Notes under the pieces: model-generated
What the model saw: the letters and a program-made list of their open reading frames with translations, nothing else
Databases searched by the model: none
Told to the model about the DNA's origin: nothing
Part shown: piece after piece, positions 50,490-59,316 of the stretch
Position numbering within the stretch: the first letter of the stretch is position 1
How the letters are laid out: every line of letters begins with the position of its first letter
NCBI RefSeq assembly: GCF_003932715.1
Contig: NZ_CP020700.1
Coordinates: forward strand, 6,904,501-6,968,500
DNA: 64,000 nt
Direction: 5' to 3'
DNA from: Streptomyces tsukubensis
Lineage (GTDB): Bacteria > Actinomycetota > Actinomycetes > Streptomycetales > Streptomycetaceae
Program-made: the position numbers and the translations under genes

Positions 50490-52981
50490 CGTGCCGCCTT
50501 CCGTGCCAGCCGGTCCGCGGGCGGGGTCGCCTCGCCGCCCTTGTAGGTGATCTGCCAGAGCGCCGAGCGCGCGTCGGAGGTGAAGAAGCCGCGCCCGTAG
50601 TCGAGGACGTACAGCGAACCGTCCGGTGCGAACTTCCAGTCCATGAGGTTGCGGATGCCGTTCGCCCCGACCGGGACGATCTTCTTCAGGGATTCGGCGT
50701 GCACCGGGATCCCGCCCCGGCCCACGGTCTTCGGGTCGGTCAGAACGGCGTGCCGCGGCTGGTCGCCGTCGTAGAAGTCGCCGACGAACCACTTGCCGTC
50801 CCAGTACGAAGGCCACTTCACCGCGGAGCCGCTCGCCGCGTCGTAGCGGTAGACCGGGCCCGTCATGGTCGCCTGGGCGCCGCCCTTGAGCCACGGCATC
50901 AGCAGCTTCTGCTCTTCGAGCTTGTAGCTGGGCACCCCGTTCGCGTCCCTCGGGAAGTCCGGTCCGCCGCCCTGCGGCGCGTACCAGATGGTGTTCGGGG
51001 TGACCGGCGGCAGATTCACCAGACCGTCGTTGTTCGGGGACTCGTTCTTCGGGGCCGCACAGTCGTACCAGCCGAGCGGTTTCGCCGGATCGACGGGCCC
51101 GCGGTCGCGGTAGGGCTGGTTGTTGCCCATGCAGAACGGCCAGCCGTGGTTGCCCGCCTTGGTGATCGCGGCGAAGGTGTCGTACTTCGCCGGGCCCCAG
51201 GTCGTGGACGGCGCTCCGGCGTCCGGGCCGACCCAGCCCGCGTACAGGACGTCCGTCTTCCGGTCGACGAAGATCCGCGACGGGTTGCGGACGCCCATCA
51301 CATAGATCTCGCCGCGGGTCTTTCCGCCGCCCTCGGCCGTCTCGTCACCGGTGAAGAGATTGCCCGCGGGGACCGTGTACGTGCCGTCGGGCTTCGGTTT
51401 GATCCGCAGGATCTTGCCGTTGAGGTTGTTGGTGTTGCCGGAGGTGCGGCGCGCGTCCGCGAAGGAGACGCCCTTGTAGTTCGGCTGCGGGTTGTTCCCC
51501 GAGTAGCCGTCGCTGAACCGCGAGGAGTTGTTGTCCCCGGTGGCGATGTAGAGGTTGCCCTTCGAGTCCCAGGCCATCCCGCCGCCCGAGTGGCAGCAGC
51601 TGTGGATCTGGACGGGCCACTCCAGCAGCACCTTCTCACTGGCGAGGTCCAGTCGGCGGGTGGTGGAGTCGTAGACGAAGCGGGAGACCCGGCGGTCCGC
51701 CATCCGCGTTTCGCGGTTGATGTCGGAGTGGGGCGTGTAGTGCAGATACACCCAGCCGTTGGACGAGAACCGCGGGTCCAGCTCGATACCGAGCAGCCCC
51801 TCCTCGTTCTTGATCAGCTCGTCGCCGCCGCCCTTGTTGCCGAAGACGCTCAGCGCACCGGCCAGGGTGGTCTGCCGGGTCCTCGGGTCGTAGACGTGGA
51901 TCTCGCCGTTGCCCTTGCCGATGTCCGGGTTGTTCCAGTCGGTCACCACCGGCCGGGTGCTGTCGGCGCCGCCGCGGCCGATGTAGAACACCGTGCCGTC
52001 GGGGGCGGTGACCAGGCCGTGGGGCTCGCCGATCTGGTCGTTCTGCCCGGGCTGGTTGGGCTTGGTGACCCGCTCGGCCGTGTAGTTGGCAGTGATGGTG
52101 GCCTTGCAGTCGGCGCGGGAGAGGCGGGACGTCCAGGCCAGGGCGCCGCGCAGATGGTCGCGGAAGTCGGTCTCGGAGAAGCTGTCGACCGTACCGCCCA
52201 TCCCGGTGTAGAAGGACCGGCCGCCGTCGTAGTCGCGGCACCAGGAGACCGGATGGTCCCAGCCGTTGGGCTTCGCGGCCGGGGTGATCGAACTCTCCTT
52301 GAGCCGGGCCACGGTGTGCACACTGCCCGAGGGGTTGACCGACCAGTTGAACCACTTGTCCGGCCGCTTCCACTCCAGCGGCAGGGACGCGGTCGCCGGA
52401 TGCTGCCGGTCGCCCACCTCGACCACGGCCCGCTGCACGGAGCTGGGCGCACCGGTGGGCCGGGCCCCGATCAGCCCGGTGAACCAGTCGGAGTACGGTT
52501 CCGTACGCGCCGCGTCATGGACGCCGAGGAAACCGCCCCCGGCCTCCATGAACGTCTCCAGGCCCGCTTCCTGCTCCGGGTCCAGGACATCGCCGCCGCC
52601 GGTCAGGAACACGACCGCGTTGAACTTCCCGAGCCGGGCGGCATCGGTGAACACGGCGGGTTCGTCGGTGGCCTCGGTGGCGAACCGGCCCGCCGCCGGA
52701 CCGGTGAGACCGATCGTCTCCACCGCCCGGATGCCGGCGTCGACGAGCGGGGACTCCGCGGACGCCGAACCGTGGAAGACCAGGACCCGGACGTTCTTGC
52801 CGCCCGGTGGTGAAGGGAGGGACATCGTTGTCGCCCGGGGTTCCGGCGGAGTGCCGGCGGAGGCGGTGTCCACCCCGGTGAGCAGGGACGCGGTGAGGGC
52901 GCCGACCCCGAGGGCCGCCGCGAGGGCGCCCCGGAAGGCGCCGGTTCGGGATCTTGACCGGTGATGTGGTGCGCGCTGCAT
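50486..52981 (-). CDS. Secreted ThuA - PQQ-type sugar dehydrogenase fusion
   Basis: An 831-residue exported protein. A signal peptide covers about residues 1-43 (basic start, then ALAAALGVGALTASLLTG, cut near ASAG). The ThuA domain (about 60-270) has VRVLVFHG and DAARTEPYSDWFTGLIG. The sugar-dehydrogenase beta-propeller (about 290-810) has GEPHGLVTAPDGTVFYIGRG, GLLGIELDPRF, IHSCCHSGGGMAWD and RGEIYVMGVRNPSRIFVD. Such fusions are annotated as ThuA/PQQ-dependent sugar dehydrogenase. The start at 52981 has AGAGGAG about 11 bases upstream. It is the first gene of a two-gene operon, divergent from the laccase. Confidence 0.9.
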   Translation of the reverse strand: MQRAPHHRSRSRTGAFRGALAAALGVGALTASLLTGVDTASAGTPPEPRATTMSLPSPPGGKNVRVLVFHGSASAESPLVDAGIRAVETIGLTGPAAGRFATEATDEPAVFTDAARLGKFNAVVFLTGGGDVLDPEQEAGLETFMEAGGGFLGVHDAARTEPYSDWFTGLIGARPTGAPSSVQRAVVEVGDRQHPATASLPLEWKRPDKWFNWSVNPSGSVHTVARLKESSITPAAKPNGWDHPVSWCRDYDGGRSFYTGMGGTVDSFSETDFRDHLRGALAWTSRLSRADCKATITANYTAERVTKPNQPGQNDQIGEPHGLVTAPDGTVFYIGRGGADSTRPVVTDWNNPDIGKGNGEIHVYDPRTRQTTLAGALSVFGNKGGGDELIKNEEGLLGIELDPRFSSNGWVYLHYTPHSDINRETRMADRRVSRFVYDSTTRRLDLASEKVLLEWPVQIHSCCHSGGGMAWDSKGNLYIATGDNNSSRFSDGYSGNNPQPNYKGVSFADARRTSGNTNNLNGKILRIKPKPDGTYTVPAGNLFTGDETAEGGGKTRGEIYVMGVRNPSRIFVDRKTDVLYAGWVGPDAGAPSTTWGPAKYDTFAAITKAGNHGWPFCMGNNQPYRDRGPVDPAKPLGWYDCAAPKNESPNNDGLVNLPPVTPNTIWYAPQGGGPDFPRDANGVPSYKLEEQKLLMPWLKGGAQATMTGPVYRYDAASGSAVKWPSYWDGKWFVGDFYDGDQPRHAVLTDPKTVGRGGIPVHAESLKKIVPVGANGIRNLMDWKFAPDGSLYVLDYGRGFFTSDARSALWQITYKGGEATPPADRLARKAAR

Positions 52982-53054
52982 GGGGTCACCCACTCCTCTG
53001 TGGTCATGACAACAGCCGACAGCAGCCGACGACAGCAAAGGAAGCTAGACCTCT

Positions 53055-53121
53055 TTTCGCGGTTCGCCAATAGGTATGACCGCGAAAGAACGAACTTTGT
53101 CCTGAGTGTGGATAAACAAAG
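53055..53121. promoter_or_regulatory. Two dyads in the ThuA/laccase divergent region
   Basis: TTTCGCGGT (53055-53063) pairs perfectly with ACCGCGAAA (53079-53087), with a 15-base spacer. CTTTGT (53095-53100) pairs with ACAAAG (53116-53121), also with a 15-base spacer. The equal spacing suggests two sites for related dimeric regulators. The region is AT-rich for the window and lies 74 bases upstream of the ThuA start. Confidence 0.5.
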
Positions 53122-53200
53122 ATCCTCGGGCTACCGTATGGCCGTCCCCCGGCGATGCCGTGCGCCCCGTTCGGGCATCCCACCGGTCCCCTCACGGCGT

Positions 53201-53282
53201 TTCCCGGCTGTTCCCGGTGTTCCCGGGCGTCCTGGGTGTCCCAGGCGCCCCGGCGTCCCCAGTGTTCCCAGGCGTTCCCCGG
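53201..53282 (+). repeat. Nine near-repeats of TTCCCGG(C/T)G before the laccase gene
   Basis: Nine units of 8-10 bases with the form TTCCCGGNG are arranged in tandem. Together they can fold: GGGCGTCCTGGG (53225-53236) pairs with CCCAGGCGCCC (53240-53250) with one bulged base. The array ends 18 bases before the laccase ATG, immediately ahead of its ribosome binding site (GGAG 53289-53292), so it is probably transcribed in the leader. Confidence 0.75.
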
Positions 53283-53300
53283 CAGAGCGGAGAGTGCGGC

Positions 53301-54269
53301 ATGGACAGACGGAGCTTCAACCGACGAGTACTGGCCGGCAGTGCGGCCGCGGCCGGGGTCACCGCGGTCCCCCTCGCCACGGGCGGCACCCCGGCCCAGG
53401 CCCGGCCGCTGGCCGCGCTCCCGCCCCGGACCGCCCCCGCCGGGGGCAAGGTGCGCCATATGAAGCTCTACGCCGAGAAACTGGCAGACGGTCAGCTGGG
53501 GTACGGCCTGGAGAAGGGCAAGGCCACCATCCCCGGTCCGATGATCGAACTGAACGAGGGCGACACCCTCCACATCGAGTTCGAGAACCTCATGGACATC
53601 CCCGTCAGCCTCCATGTCCACGGCGTCGACTACGACATCAACAACGACGGCACCCGGCTCAGCCGCAGCCATGTGGAGCCCGGTGCCACCCGCACGTACA
53701 CCTGGCGCACCCATGCCCCGGGCCGCCGCGCCGACGGCACCTGGCGCGAGGGCAGCGCCGGCTACTGGCACTACCACGACCACGTCGTCGGTACGGACCA
53801 CGGCACCGGCGGCATCCGCAAGGGGCTCTACGGGCCCGTCGTCGTCCGGCGCAAGGGCGACATCCTGCCCGACAAGCAGTTCACCGTGGTCTTCAACGAT
53901 ATGACCATCAACAACAAGCCGGGCCACACCGGCCCGGACTTCCGGGCGACCGTGGGCGACCGGGTGGAGATCGTCATGATCACCCACGGCGAGTACTACC
54001 ACACGTTCCATATCCACGGTCATCGCTGGGCGGACAACCGCACCGGCCTGCTGACCGGGGCGAACGACCCCAGCCGGATCGTCGACAACAAGATCACCGG
54101 CCCCGCGGACTCCTTCGGCCTCCAGATCATCGCGGGGGAGGGAGTGGGCGCGGGCGCCTGGATGTACCACTGCCATGTCCAGAGCCACTCGGACATGGGC
54201 ATGGCGGGCCTGCTGCTCATCGCCAAACCCGACGGCACGATCCCCGGCTACGACCCACCGCACCACTGA
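53301..54269 (+). CDS. Two-domain laccase (SLAC/EpoA type), Tat-exported
   Basis: A 322-residue multicopper oxidase of the small two-domain Streptomyces type. A Tat signal peptide starts [13 protein letters not shown] (twin arginine RR). The first cupredoxin domain has HVHGVDY and [10 protein letters not shown]. The second has TFHIHGHRW and [14 protein letters not shown], which together provide the copper ligands. The sequence follows characterised SLAC closely ([20 protein letters not shown]). It oxidises phenols with reduction of O2 to water, probably as a trimer. The ATG at 53301 has GGAG 8 bases upstream. Confidence 0.96.
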   Translation: MDRRSFNRRVLAGSAAAAGVTAVPLATGGTPAQARPLAALPPRTAPAGGKVRHMKLYAEKLADGQLGYGLEKGKATIPGPMIELNEGDTLHIEFENLMDIPVSLHVHGVDYDINNDGTRLSRSHVEPGATRTYTWRTHAPGRRADGTWREGSAGYWHYHDHVVGTDHGTGGIRKGLYGPVVVRRKGDILPDKQFTVVFNDMTINNKPGHTGPDFRATVGDRVEIVMITHGEYYHTFHIHGHRWADNRTGLLTGANDPSRIVDNKITGPADSFGLQIIAGEGVGAGAWMYHCHVQSHSDMGMAGLLLIAKPDGTIPGYDPPHH

Positions 54270-54382
54270 TCCTCCCGCCCGCCGGTGTGCTCCGGAGGCG
54301 GGCGGCACCGGATGCGGGGGCCCGGGAGCGGCGGGAGACTGGGGACGTGGGGGACCGTCCGACGCGCGGAAGGCGGAGCACC

Positions 54383-55174
54383 ATGCTCAGCACGGATTAC
54401 GTCCCCGGTTCACCCGTGTGGCTGGACCTCGGCACCCCCGATATCGACGCCGCCGCCCGGTTCTACGGCACCGTCTTCGGCTGGGCCTTCCAGCCGGGCG
54501 GACCGGAGGTCGGCGGTTACGGGCTCTTCCAGTCCGGCGGGAAGACCGTCGCCGGAGGCATGACCATCGCGCCCGAACAGGGCCCCACCGCCTGGAACAT
54601 CTACTTCCAGACCCCCGACGCCAATGCCACGGCCGCCGTGGTCCGCGACGGCGGCGGCACCGTGCTCGCGGAGCCGATGGACGTGATGGAGCTGGGCCGG
54701 ATGGCGCTCTTCACCGATCCGCAGGACGCCCCCTTCGCCGTCTGGCAGCCCGGCACCAACAAGGGACTGGACACGGTCAACGCCCCCAACACCCTGTTCT
54801 GGGTGGAGCTGAACACCTCGGACGTGCCCGGCGCGCTCGGCTTCTACTCGGAGGTCTTCGGCTGGGGAACCACGTCGATGCCGATGCCCGGCGGCGACGG
54901 CGCCGCGTACACGATGATCCATCCCGCCCGGAAGACGCCCGACGACATGTTCGGCGGGATCGCCCCGCTCGGCGACGAAGGGGTCCTGGACCGGCCGTGC
55001 TGGCAGCCGTACTTCTTCACCGAGGACTGCGATGCCACCGCGGCCAAGGCGACCGAAGCGGGCGGTACGGTACGGCTGGCGCCCGCCGATATGGAGGGCA
55101 TCGGGCGCTTCGCCAATATCGCCGACCCGGCGGGCGCACAGTTCTTCGTGATGACGCCGTCGCCCCGGGAGTGA
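54383..55174 (+). CDS. VOC-family (glyoxalase/bleomycin-resistance fold) protein
   Basis: A 263-residue protein with two tandem VOC domains (about 8-130 and 138-258). Each starts with a D-L-G-T-P-D-(I/V)-like strand and a FY-x-x-VFGW helix (DIDAAARFYGTVFGW; DVPGALGFYSEVFGWG). In Streptomyces such two-domain proteins are common and are mostly of unknown substrate. The ATG at 54383 has AAGGCGGAG upstream. Confidence 0.92.
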   Translation: MLSTDYVPGSPVWLDLGTPDIDAAARFYGTVFGWAFQPGGPEVGGYGLFQSGGKTVAGGMTIAPEQGPTAWNIYFQTPDANATAAVVRDGGGTVLAEPMDVMELGRMALFTDPQDAPFAVWQPGTNKGLDTVNAPNTLFWVELNTSDVPGALGFYSEVFGWGTTSMPMPGGDGAAYTMIHPARKTPDDMFGGIAPLGDEGVLDRPCWQPYFFTEDCDATAAKATEAGGTVRLAPADMEGIGRFANIADPAGAQFFVMTPSPRE

Positions 55175-55279
55175 CCGCCCTCCCCGGGCCGACCCCTCCG
55201 ACCAGGCACTTTGCCGCCGGTGGCGCCTGTTGATGCGTCGTTGATCAGGCGTTTATCGCGATACGCGACGGTGGTCGGC

Positions 55280-55531
55280 ATGCAGAACACCACCATCGCC
55301 GTCGTCGAGGACCTCTCCTGGCAGGAGACGGCCCTCTGCGCCCAGACCGGCCCCGAGTTCTTCTTCCCGGCCCCCGGCTCCTCGACCCGTGAGGCCAAGC
55401 AGCTCTGCCGCGCGTGCCCCGGGCGGGTCGCCTGTCTGGAGTACGCGCTGGAGCACGACGAGAAGTTCGGGGTCTGGGGCGGGCTCTCCGAGCAGGAGCG
55501 GCACCGGCTGAAGTCGGGGCGGGCGGCCTGA
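55280..55531 (+). CDS. WhiB-like (Wbl) iron-sulfur transcription factor
   Basis: An 83-residue Wbl protein. The four [4Fe-4S] cysteines are C20, C43, C46 and C52 (C-x22-C-x2-C-x5-C). The turn GVWGGLSEQER and a basic helix HRLKSGRAA complete the family signature. It resembles WhiB itself (QETALCAQT, STREAKQLCRAC, CLEYALEHDEKFG) more than WblC or WblE, but I do not name it. Such proteins bind the main sigma factor and regulate transcription, often in sporulation. The ATG at 55280 has GGTGG upstream; GTG 55271 is possible. Confidence 0.93.
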   Translation: MQNTTIAVVEDLSWQETALCAQTGPEFFFPAPGSSTREAKQLCRACPGRVACLEYALEHDEKFGVWGGLSEQERHRLKSGRAA

Positions 55532-55580
55532 TCCGCAAGAAACTCCCTCGCCGCCCGCCCCGGGTGTCCGGCGGGGCGGG

Positions 55581-56555
55581 TCAGCCGGCGGCGCGGGCCG
55601 CCAGCCGGGCGCGGCGCGCGGCGAGCTTCTCGTCGAACTTCGTCGCCTCCGCGTTCAGCCCGCCCATGTAGAGACCCAGCTCCTCCTGGGCCTTCAGCCC
55701 GTCCGGACCCAGGTCGCCGATCTCCAGCACCCTCAGGAAGCGCAGCACCGGCGCCAGTACGTCGTCGTGGTGGATCCGCAGGTTGTAGATCCCGCCGATC
55801 GCCATCTGGGCGGCGGCCCGCTCGAAGCCGGGGATGCCGTGGCCGGGCATCCGGAAGTCGACCACCACGTCGCGTACGGCCTGCATGGTCAGGTCCGGCG
55901 CCAGCTCGAACGCCGCGCTGAGCAGATTCCGGTAGAAGACCATGTGGAGGTTCTCGTCGGTGGCGATCCGGGCGAGCATCCGGTCGCAGACGGGGTCGCC
56001 CGACTGATGGCCGGTATTGCGGTGGGAGACCCGGGTGGCCAGCTCCTGGAAGGCGACGTACGCCACGGAGTGCAGCATCGAGTGGCGGTTGTCGGACTCG
56101 AAGCCCTCCGACATATGCGACATCCGGAAGGCTTCCAGCTTGTCCGGGTCGACGGCGCGGGACGTGAGCAGGTAGTCGCGCATCACGATGCCGTGCCGGC
56201 CCTCCTCCGCGGTCCAGCGGTGCACCCAGGTGCCCCAGGCGCCGTCGCGGCCGAAGAGGCTGGCGATCTCATGGTGGTAGCTGGGGAGGTTGTCCTCGGT
56301 GAGCAGGTTCACCACCAGCGCGATCCGGCCTATGTCGGTGACCTTCGACTGCTCGGGCTCCCAGGCCACACCGTCCTCGAAGAGGCCCGGGAAGTTGCGG
56401 CCGTCGCCGAACGGCACATACTCGTGGGGCATCCAGTCCTTGGCGGCCTTCAGATGGCGGTTCAGCTCCTTCTCGACCACCTCTTCGAGCGCGAACAGCA
56501 GCCGGGCGTCGGTCCACGCTTCCGAACTGCCGAGGTGGGGAGAGGTGATGGTCAC
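55581..56555 (-). CDS. Acyl-ACP desaturase (diiron fatty-acid desaturase)
   Basis: A 324-residue soluble diiron enzyme. Metal ligand motifs are FALEEVVEKELN, TAEEGRHGIVMRDY (EExxH), and ATDENLHMVFYRN (ExxH). It introduces a double bond into acyl chains on acyl carrier protein using O2. Start GTG 56555 with TGGAG about 7 bases upstream. A perfect dyad operator lies 46 bases upstream. The last residues (about 300-324) are Ala/Arg-rich. Confidence 0.94.
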   Translation of the reverse strand: MTITSPHLGSSEAWTDARLLFALEEVVEKELNRHLKAAKDWMPHEYVPFGDGRNFPGLFEDGVAWEPEQSKVTDIGRIALVVNLLTEDNLPSYHHEIASLFGRDGAWGTWVHRWTAEEGRHGIVMRDYLLTSRAVDPDKLEAFRMSHMSEGFESDNRHSMLHSVAYVAFQELATRVSHRNTGHQSGDPVCDRMLARIATDENLHMVFYRNLLSAAFELAPDLTMQAVRDVVVDFRMPGHGIPGFERAAAQMAIGGIYNLRIHHDDVLAPVLRFLRVLEIGDLGPDGLKAQEELGLYMGGLNAEATKFDEKLAARRARLAARAAG

Positions 56556-56600
56556 GGGTGCTCCAGGGGACGGGAGAGAAGCCTGTGCGGGCAGACGATA

Positions 56601-56635
56601 CCTACGGATTCGTAGGTTACGAGACCGTAGGTTAA
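56601..56635. promoter_or_regulatory. Operator dyad and repeats upstream of the desaturase gene
   Basis: CCTACG-GATT-CGTAGG (56601-56616) is a perfect 6-4-6 dyad. CGTAGGTTA then repeats: 56611-56619 and 56626-56634, 15 bases apart. TetR-type repressors of desaturase genes bind this kind of sequence. No TetR gene is in the window, so the regulator is not identified. Confidence 0.6.
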
Positions 56636-56758
56636 GGGTGGGGTAAGCCTTCCACCAAGCCCGCTCCGGACCAAGCCGCTCACGTTCGGTGATATCCGCA
56701 GGTAAAAGGGGTTGTAACAGGGTTTCTCCGGGGGAACCGGAGAGCCATGTCACGTATC

Positions 56759-59164
56759 TCACGGGCGTGGCGGACCCTCCGGAAGGGCCGGGAGGCCCTC
56801 CGGACAGGCCCCGCCGCCACCCCGCCCGGGGGGCTGGCCGATCCCCGGATCCCGGCGGAGGAACTCGGCCGTGAACGACTTCGGATGGGCCAGCAGTTGG
56901 GCCGGGGTCCCCTCGAAGACCAGCTCCCCGCCGTGCTTCCCGCCGTCCGGCCCGAGGTCCACGACCCAGTCCGCCCGCTTGACCACATCGGTGTTGTGCT
57001 CCACGCAGATCACCGTGTTCCCGGCGTCGACCAGCCGGTCCAGCAGGGTGACGAGGGTGCCGACATCCGCCATGTGCAGTCCCGTCGTCGGCTCGTCCAG
57101 GACGTACACACTGCCCGTCCGGTGCAGTTGAGTGGCGAGTTTCAGCCGCTGCCGCTCGCCGCCGGAGAGCGTGCTCAGCGGCTGTCCCAGGGCGAGGTAG
57201 CCCAGCCCCACCTCGTCGAGCGCGGCGAGCCTGGGCAGCATCTGCGCCTCGCCCTCGAAGAACGCCGAGGCCTCCGCCGCCGTCATCCCGAGGACGTCGA
57301 CGATCGACCGGCCGCGCACCCGGTGGGCCAGGACGTGGTTCTGGAACCGCCTGCCGCCGCACGTCCGGCATACGGTGGTCACCGGGTCCATGAACGCCAG
57401 ATCGGTCTGGATGACGCCCCGGCCCGAACACTCCCGGCACGCGCCCGACGAGTTGAAGCTGAACAGGCCGGGATCCACCCCGTTCTCCCGGGCGAAGATC
57501 CTGCGGACGCTGTCCATGAGCCCCAGGTAGGACGCGGGTGTGGAGCGTACGGAAGCGGTGATCGCCCCCTGGTCGATCACGACGGCCTCGGGGTGGGCGG
57601 CGGTGAACACCTCCGACACCAGGGTCGACTTGCCCGAACCGGCGACGCCGGTGACGGCCGTCAGCACCCCGGCCGGGAACCCTACGTCGATGCCCTTGAG
57701 GTTGTGGCGGTCGGCCGCCGTCACCGCAAGCCGGCCCGTGGGCGTCCGGAACGTCTCCTTCAGGGGGGTGCGGCGGCGCAGACAACGCCCGGTGAGGGTG
57801 TCGGCCCGCCGCAGCCCATCGAACGGGCCTTCGTAGACCACCCGCCCGCCCTCGGTGCCCGCACCCGGGCCCATATCGACGATATGGTCCGCGATCGCCA
57901 TCACATCGGGGTCGTGCTCCACCACCAGGACCGTGTTGCCGCGGTCGCGCAGCCGGACGAGCAGATCGTTGAGCCGGCCCACGTCACGGGGGTGCAGTCC
58001 CACGCTCGGTTCGTCGAAGACGAAGGTCAGCCCGGTGAGGGAGCTGCCGAGATGGCGCACCATCTTCAGCCGCTGGCCCTCCCCGCCGGAGAGGGTGGTG
58101 GTCTCGCGGTCCAGGGAGAGATAGCCGAGGCCGATCCCCACCAGCCGCTCCAGCTTCTCCCGGGCCGCGGCCGCCACCGGCGCGGCCACCGGATCGTCGA
58201 TCCGGCGCAGCACCCCGATCAGATCGGCCACCTCCATCCGGGTCCAGTCGGTGATGGTCAGACCGTCGATCCGGGACGCCCGCGCCGCCGCGTTCAGCCG
58301 GGCGCCCCCGCATTCCGGGCAGGGCCGCTTGACGGTGAACCGGTCGGCCGCCTCCCGCCGCTTCTCGGACAGGGTCCCCGTATCGCGTTTGAGGAAGAGC
58401 CGGGTGAAGCGGTTGACGATCCCCTCGAACTTCATGTCGGCGGAGCCCGTCTTCAACTCCAGCCGCACGGAGAAACCGCTGCCGTGGAGGAGCAGCTCGC
58501 GCTCTTCGGGGGTGTACGCGTCCAGGGGTTTCGCGGTGTCGAAGCGGCCGGACTCCGCATACAGCTTCCACTCCCAGGAACCCACGGAGAGCCCGGGCAG
58601 CAGCAGGGCGCCCTCGTCCAGCGACTTCGTCCAGTCGACCGCCCGCTCGACGTCCAGCGCGACCGTCCGGCCGAGCCCGTCGCAGACCGGGCACATTCCG
58701 GTGGGGTCGTTGAAGGAGTACGCGGTCGCCGGACCGGCGGCCGGGGTGCTGTGGCGGGAGAACAGCACCCGGAGGACGGAGTAGATGTCCGTCATCGTGC
58801 CGACGGTGGAACGGGCGTTGCCGCCCAGCGGTTTCTGGTCCACCACGATCGCCACGGACAGCTCGTCCATCCCGTCGGCGAGCGGCCGCTCGTACTTGGG
58901 CAGCCGGTTGCGGACGAAGGAGCTGAACGTCTCGTTGAGCTGGCGCTGCGACTCCACCGCGATGGTGTCGAAGACGACCGAGGACTTTCCGGAGCCCGAG
59001 ACGCCGGTGAAGACGGTGATCTTGTTCTTGGGCAGGGTGAGGGAGACGTCGCGGAGGTTGTTCTCGCGGGCGCCGGTGATGACGATCGCGCCGCCGCCGG
59101 ACCCGGGGGACGCGGGCGTACGGGTTTCGGGCGCAGGGAACTCAGGCGTACGGATCTCAGGCAT
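56759..59164 (-). CDS. UvrA-like ATPase, short class (drug-resistance type)
   Basis: An 801-residue UvrA-like protein, shorter than full UvrA (about 950). Two ABC domains: Walker A GVSGSGKSS (about residue 55) and GVAGSGKST (about 505), signatures TLSGGEGQRLK and TLSGGERQRLK, and Walker B with FVFDEPSVGLHPRD and YVLDEPTTGLHMAD. Zinc-finger cysteines are CPVCDGLG, CPECGGARL, and CRECSGRG, CRTCGGRRF. Short UvrA proteins of this kind lack part of the UvrB-interaction region and in some species accompany DNA-intercalating antibiotics. Start ATG 59164 lacks a ribosome binding site; a TAGCGT box ends 7 bases upstream, so it may be leaderless. GTG 59185 is an alternative. Confidence 0.88.
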   Translation of the reverse strand: MPEIRTPEFPAPETRTPASPGSGGGAIVITGARENNLRDVSLTLPKNKITVFTGVSGSGKSSVVFDTIAVESQRQLNETFSSFVRNRLPKYERPLADGMDELSVAIVVDQKPLGGNARSTVGTMTDIYSVLRVLFSRHSTPAAGPATAYSFNDPTGMCPVCDGLGRTVALDVERAVDWTKSLDEGALLLPGLSVGSWEWKLYAESGRFDTAKPLDAYTPEERELLLHGSGFSVRLELKTGSADMKFEGIVNRFTRLFLKRDTGTLSEKRREAADRFTVKRPCPECGGARLNAAARASRIDGLTITDWTRMEVADLIGVLRRIDDPVAAPVAAAAREKLERLVGIGLGYLSLDRETTTLSGGEGQRLKMVRHLGSSLTGLTFVFDEPSVGLHPRDVGRLNDLLVRLRDRGNTVLVVEHDPDVMAIADHIVDMGPGAGTEGGRVVYEGPFDGLRRADTLTGRCLRRRTPLKETFRTPTGRLAVTAADRHNLKGIDVGFPAGVLTAVTGVAGSGKSTLVSEVFTAAHPEAVVIDQGAITASVRSTPASYLGLMDSVRRIFARENGVDPGLFSFNSSGACRECSGRGVIQTDLAFMDPVTTVCRTCGGRRFQNHVLAHRVRGRSIVDVLGMTAAEASAFFEGEAQMLPRLAALDEVGLGYLALGQPLSTLSGGERQRLKLATQLHRTGSVYVLDEPTTGLHMADVGTLVTLLDRLVDAGNTVICVEHNTDVVKRADWVVDLGPDGGKHGGELVFEGTPAQLLAHPKSFTAEFLRRDPGIGQPPGRGGGGACPEGLPALPEGPPRP

Positions 59165-59267
59165 ACGGCCGACGCTAGACACCAATCCGGACAGTTTCCG
59201 TCGGGATTTCCGTCGGGATTTCCGGCGCGGCTCCCGGGCAGTGCCGTCCCACCGGCGCGCGAGAAAC

Positions 59268-59299
59268 CCGGGCGGGCAGCCGGAAGGCCGCCCGCCCGG
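59268..59299 (-). terminator. Terminator after the ABC-F gene
   Basis: CCGGGCGGGC (59268-59277) pairs perfectly with GCCCGCCCGG (59290-59299) around a 12-base loop. It lies 17 bases past the ABC-F stop (59317) on the minus strand, separating it from the UvrA-like gene. Confidence 0.7.
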
Positions 59300-59316
59300 A
59301 AGCCGCGCCGGGCGCC

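Noticed and set aside
48171..50546. Long open frame on the plus strand opposite the DUF1080 gene
   Set aside because: It is an antisense shadow of a high-GC gene: Arg/Gly/Val-rich, no family motifs, no ribosome binding site.
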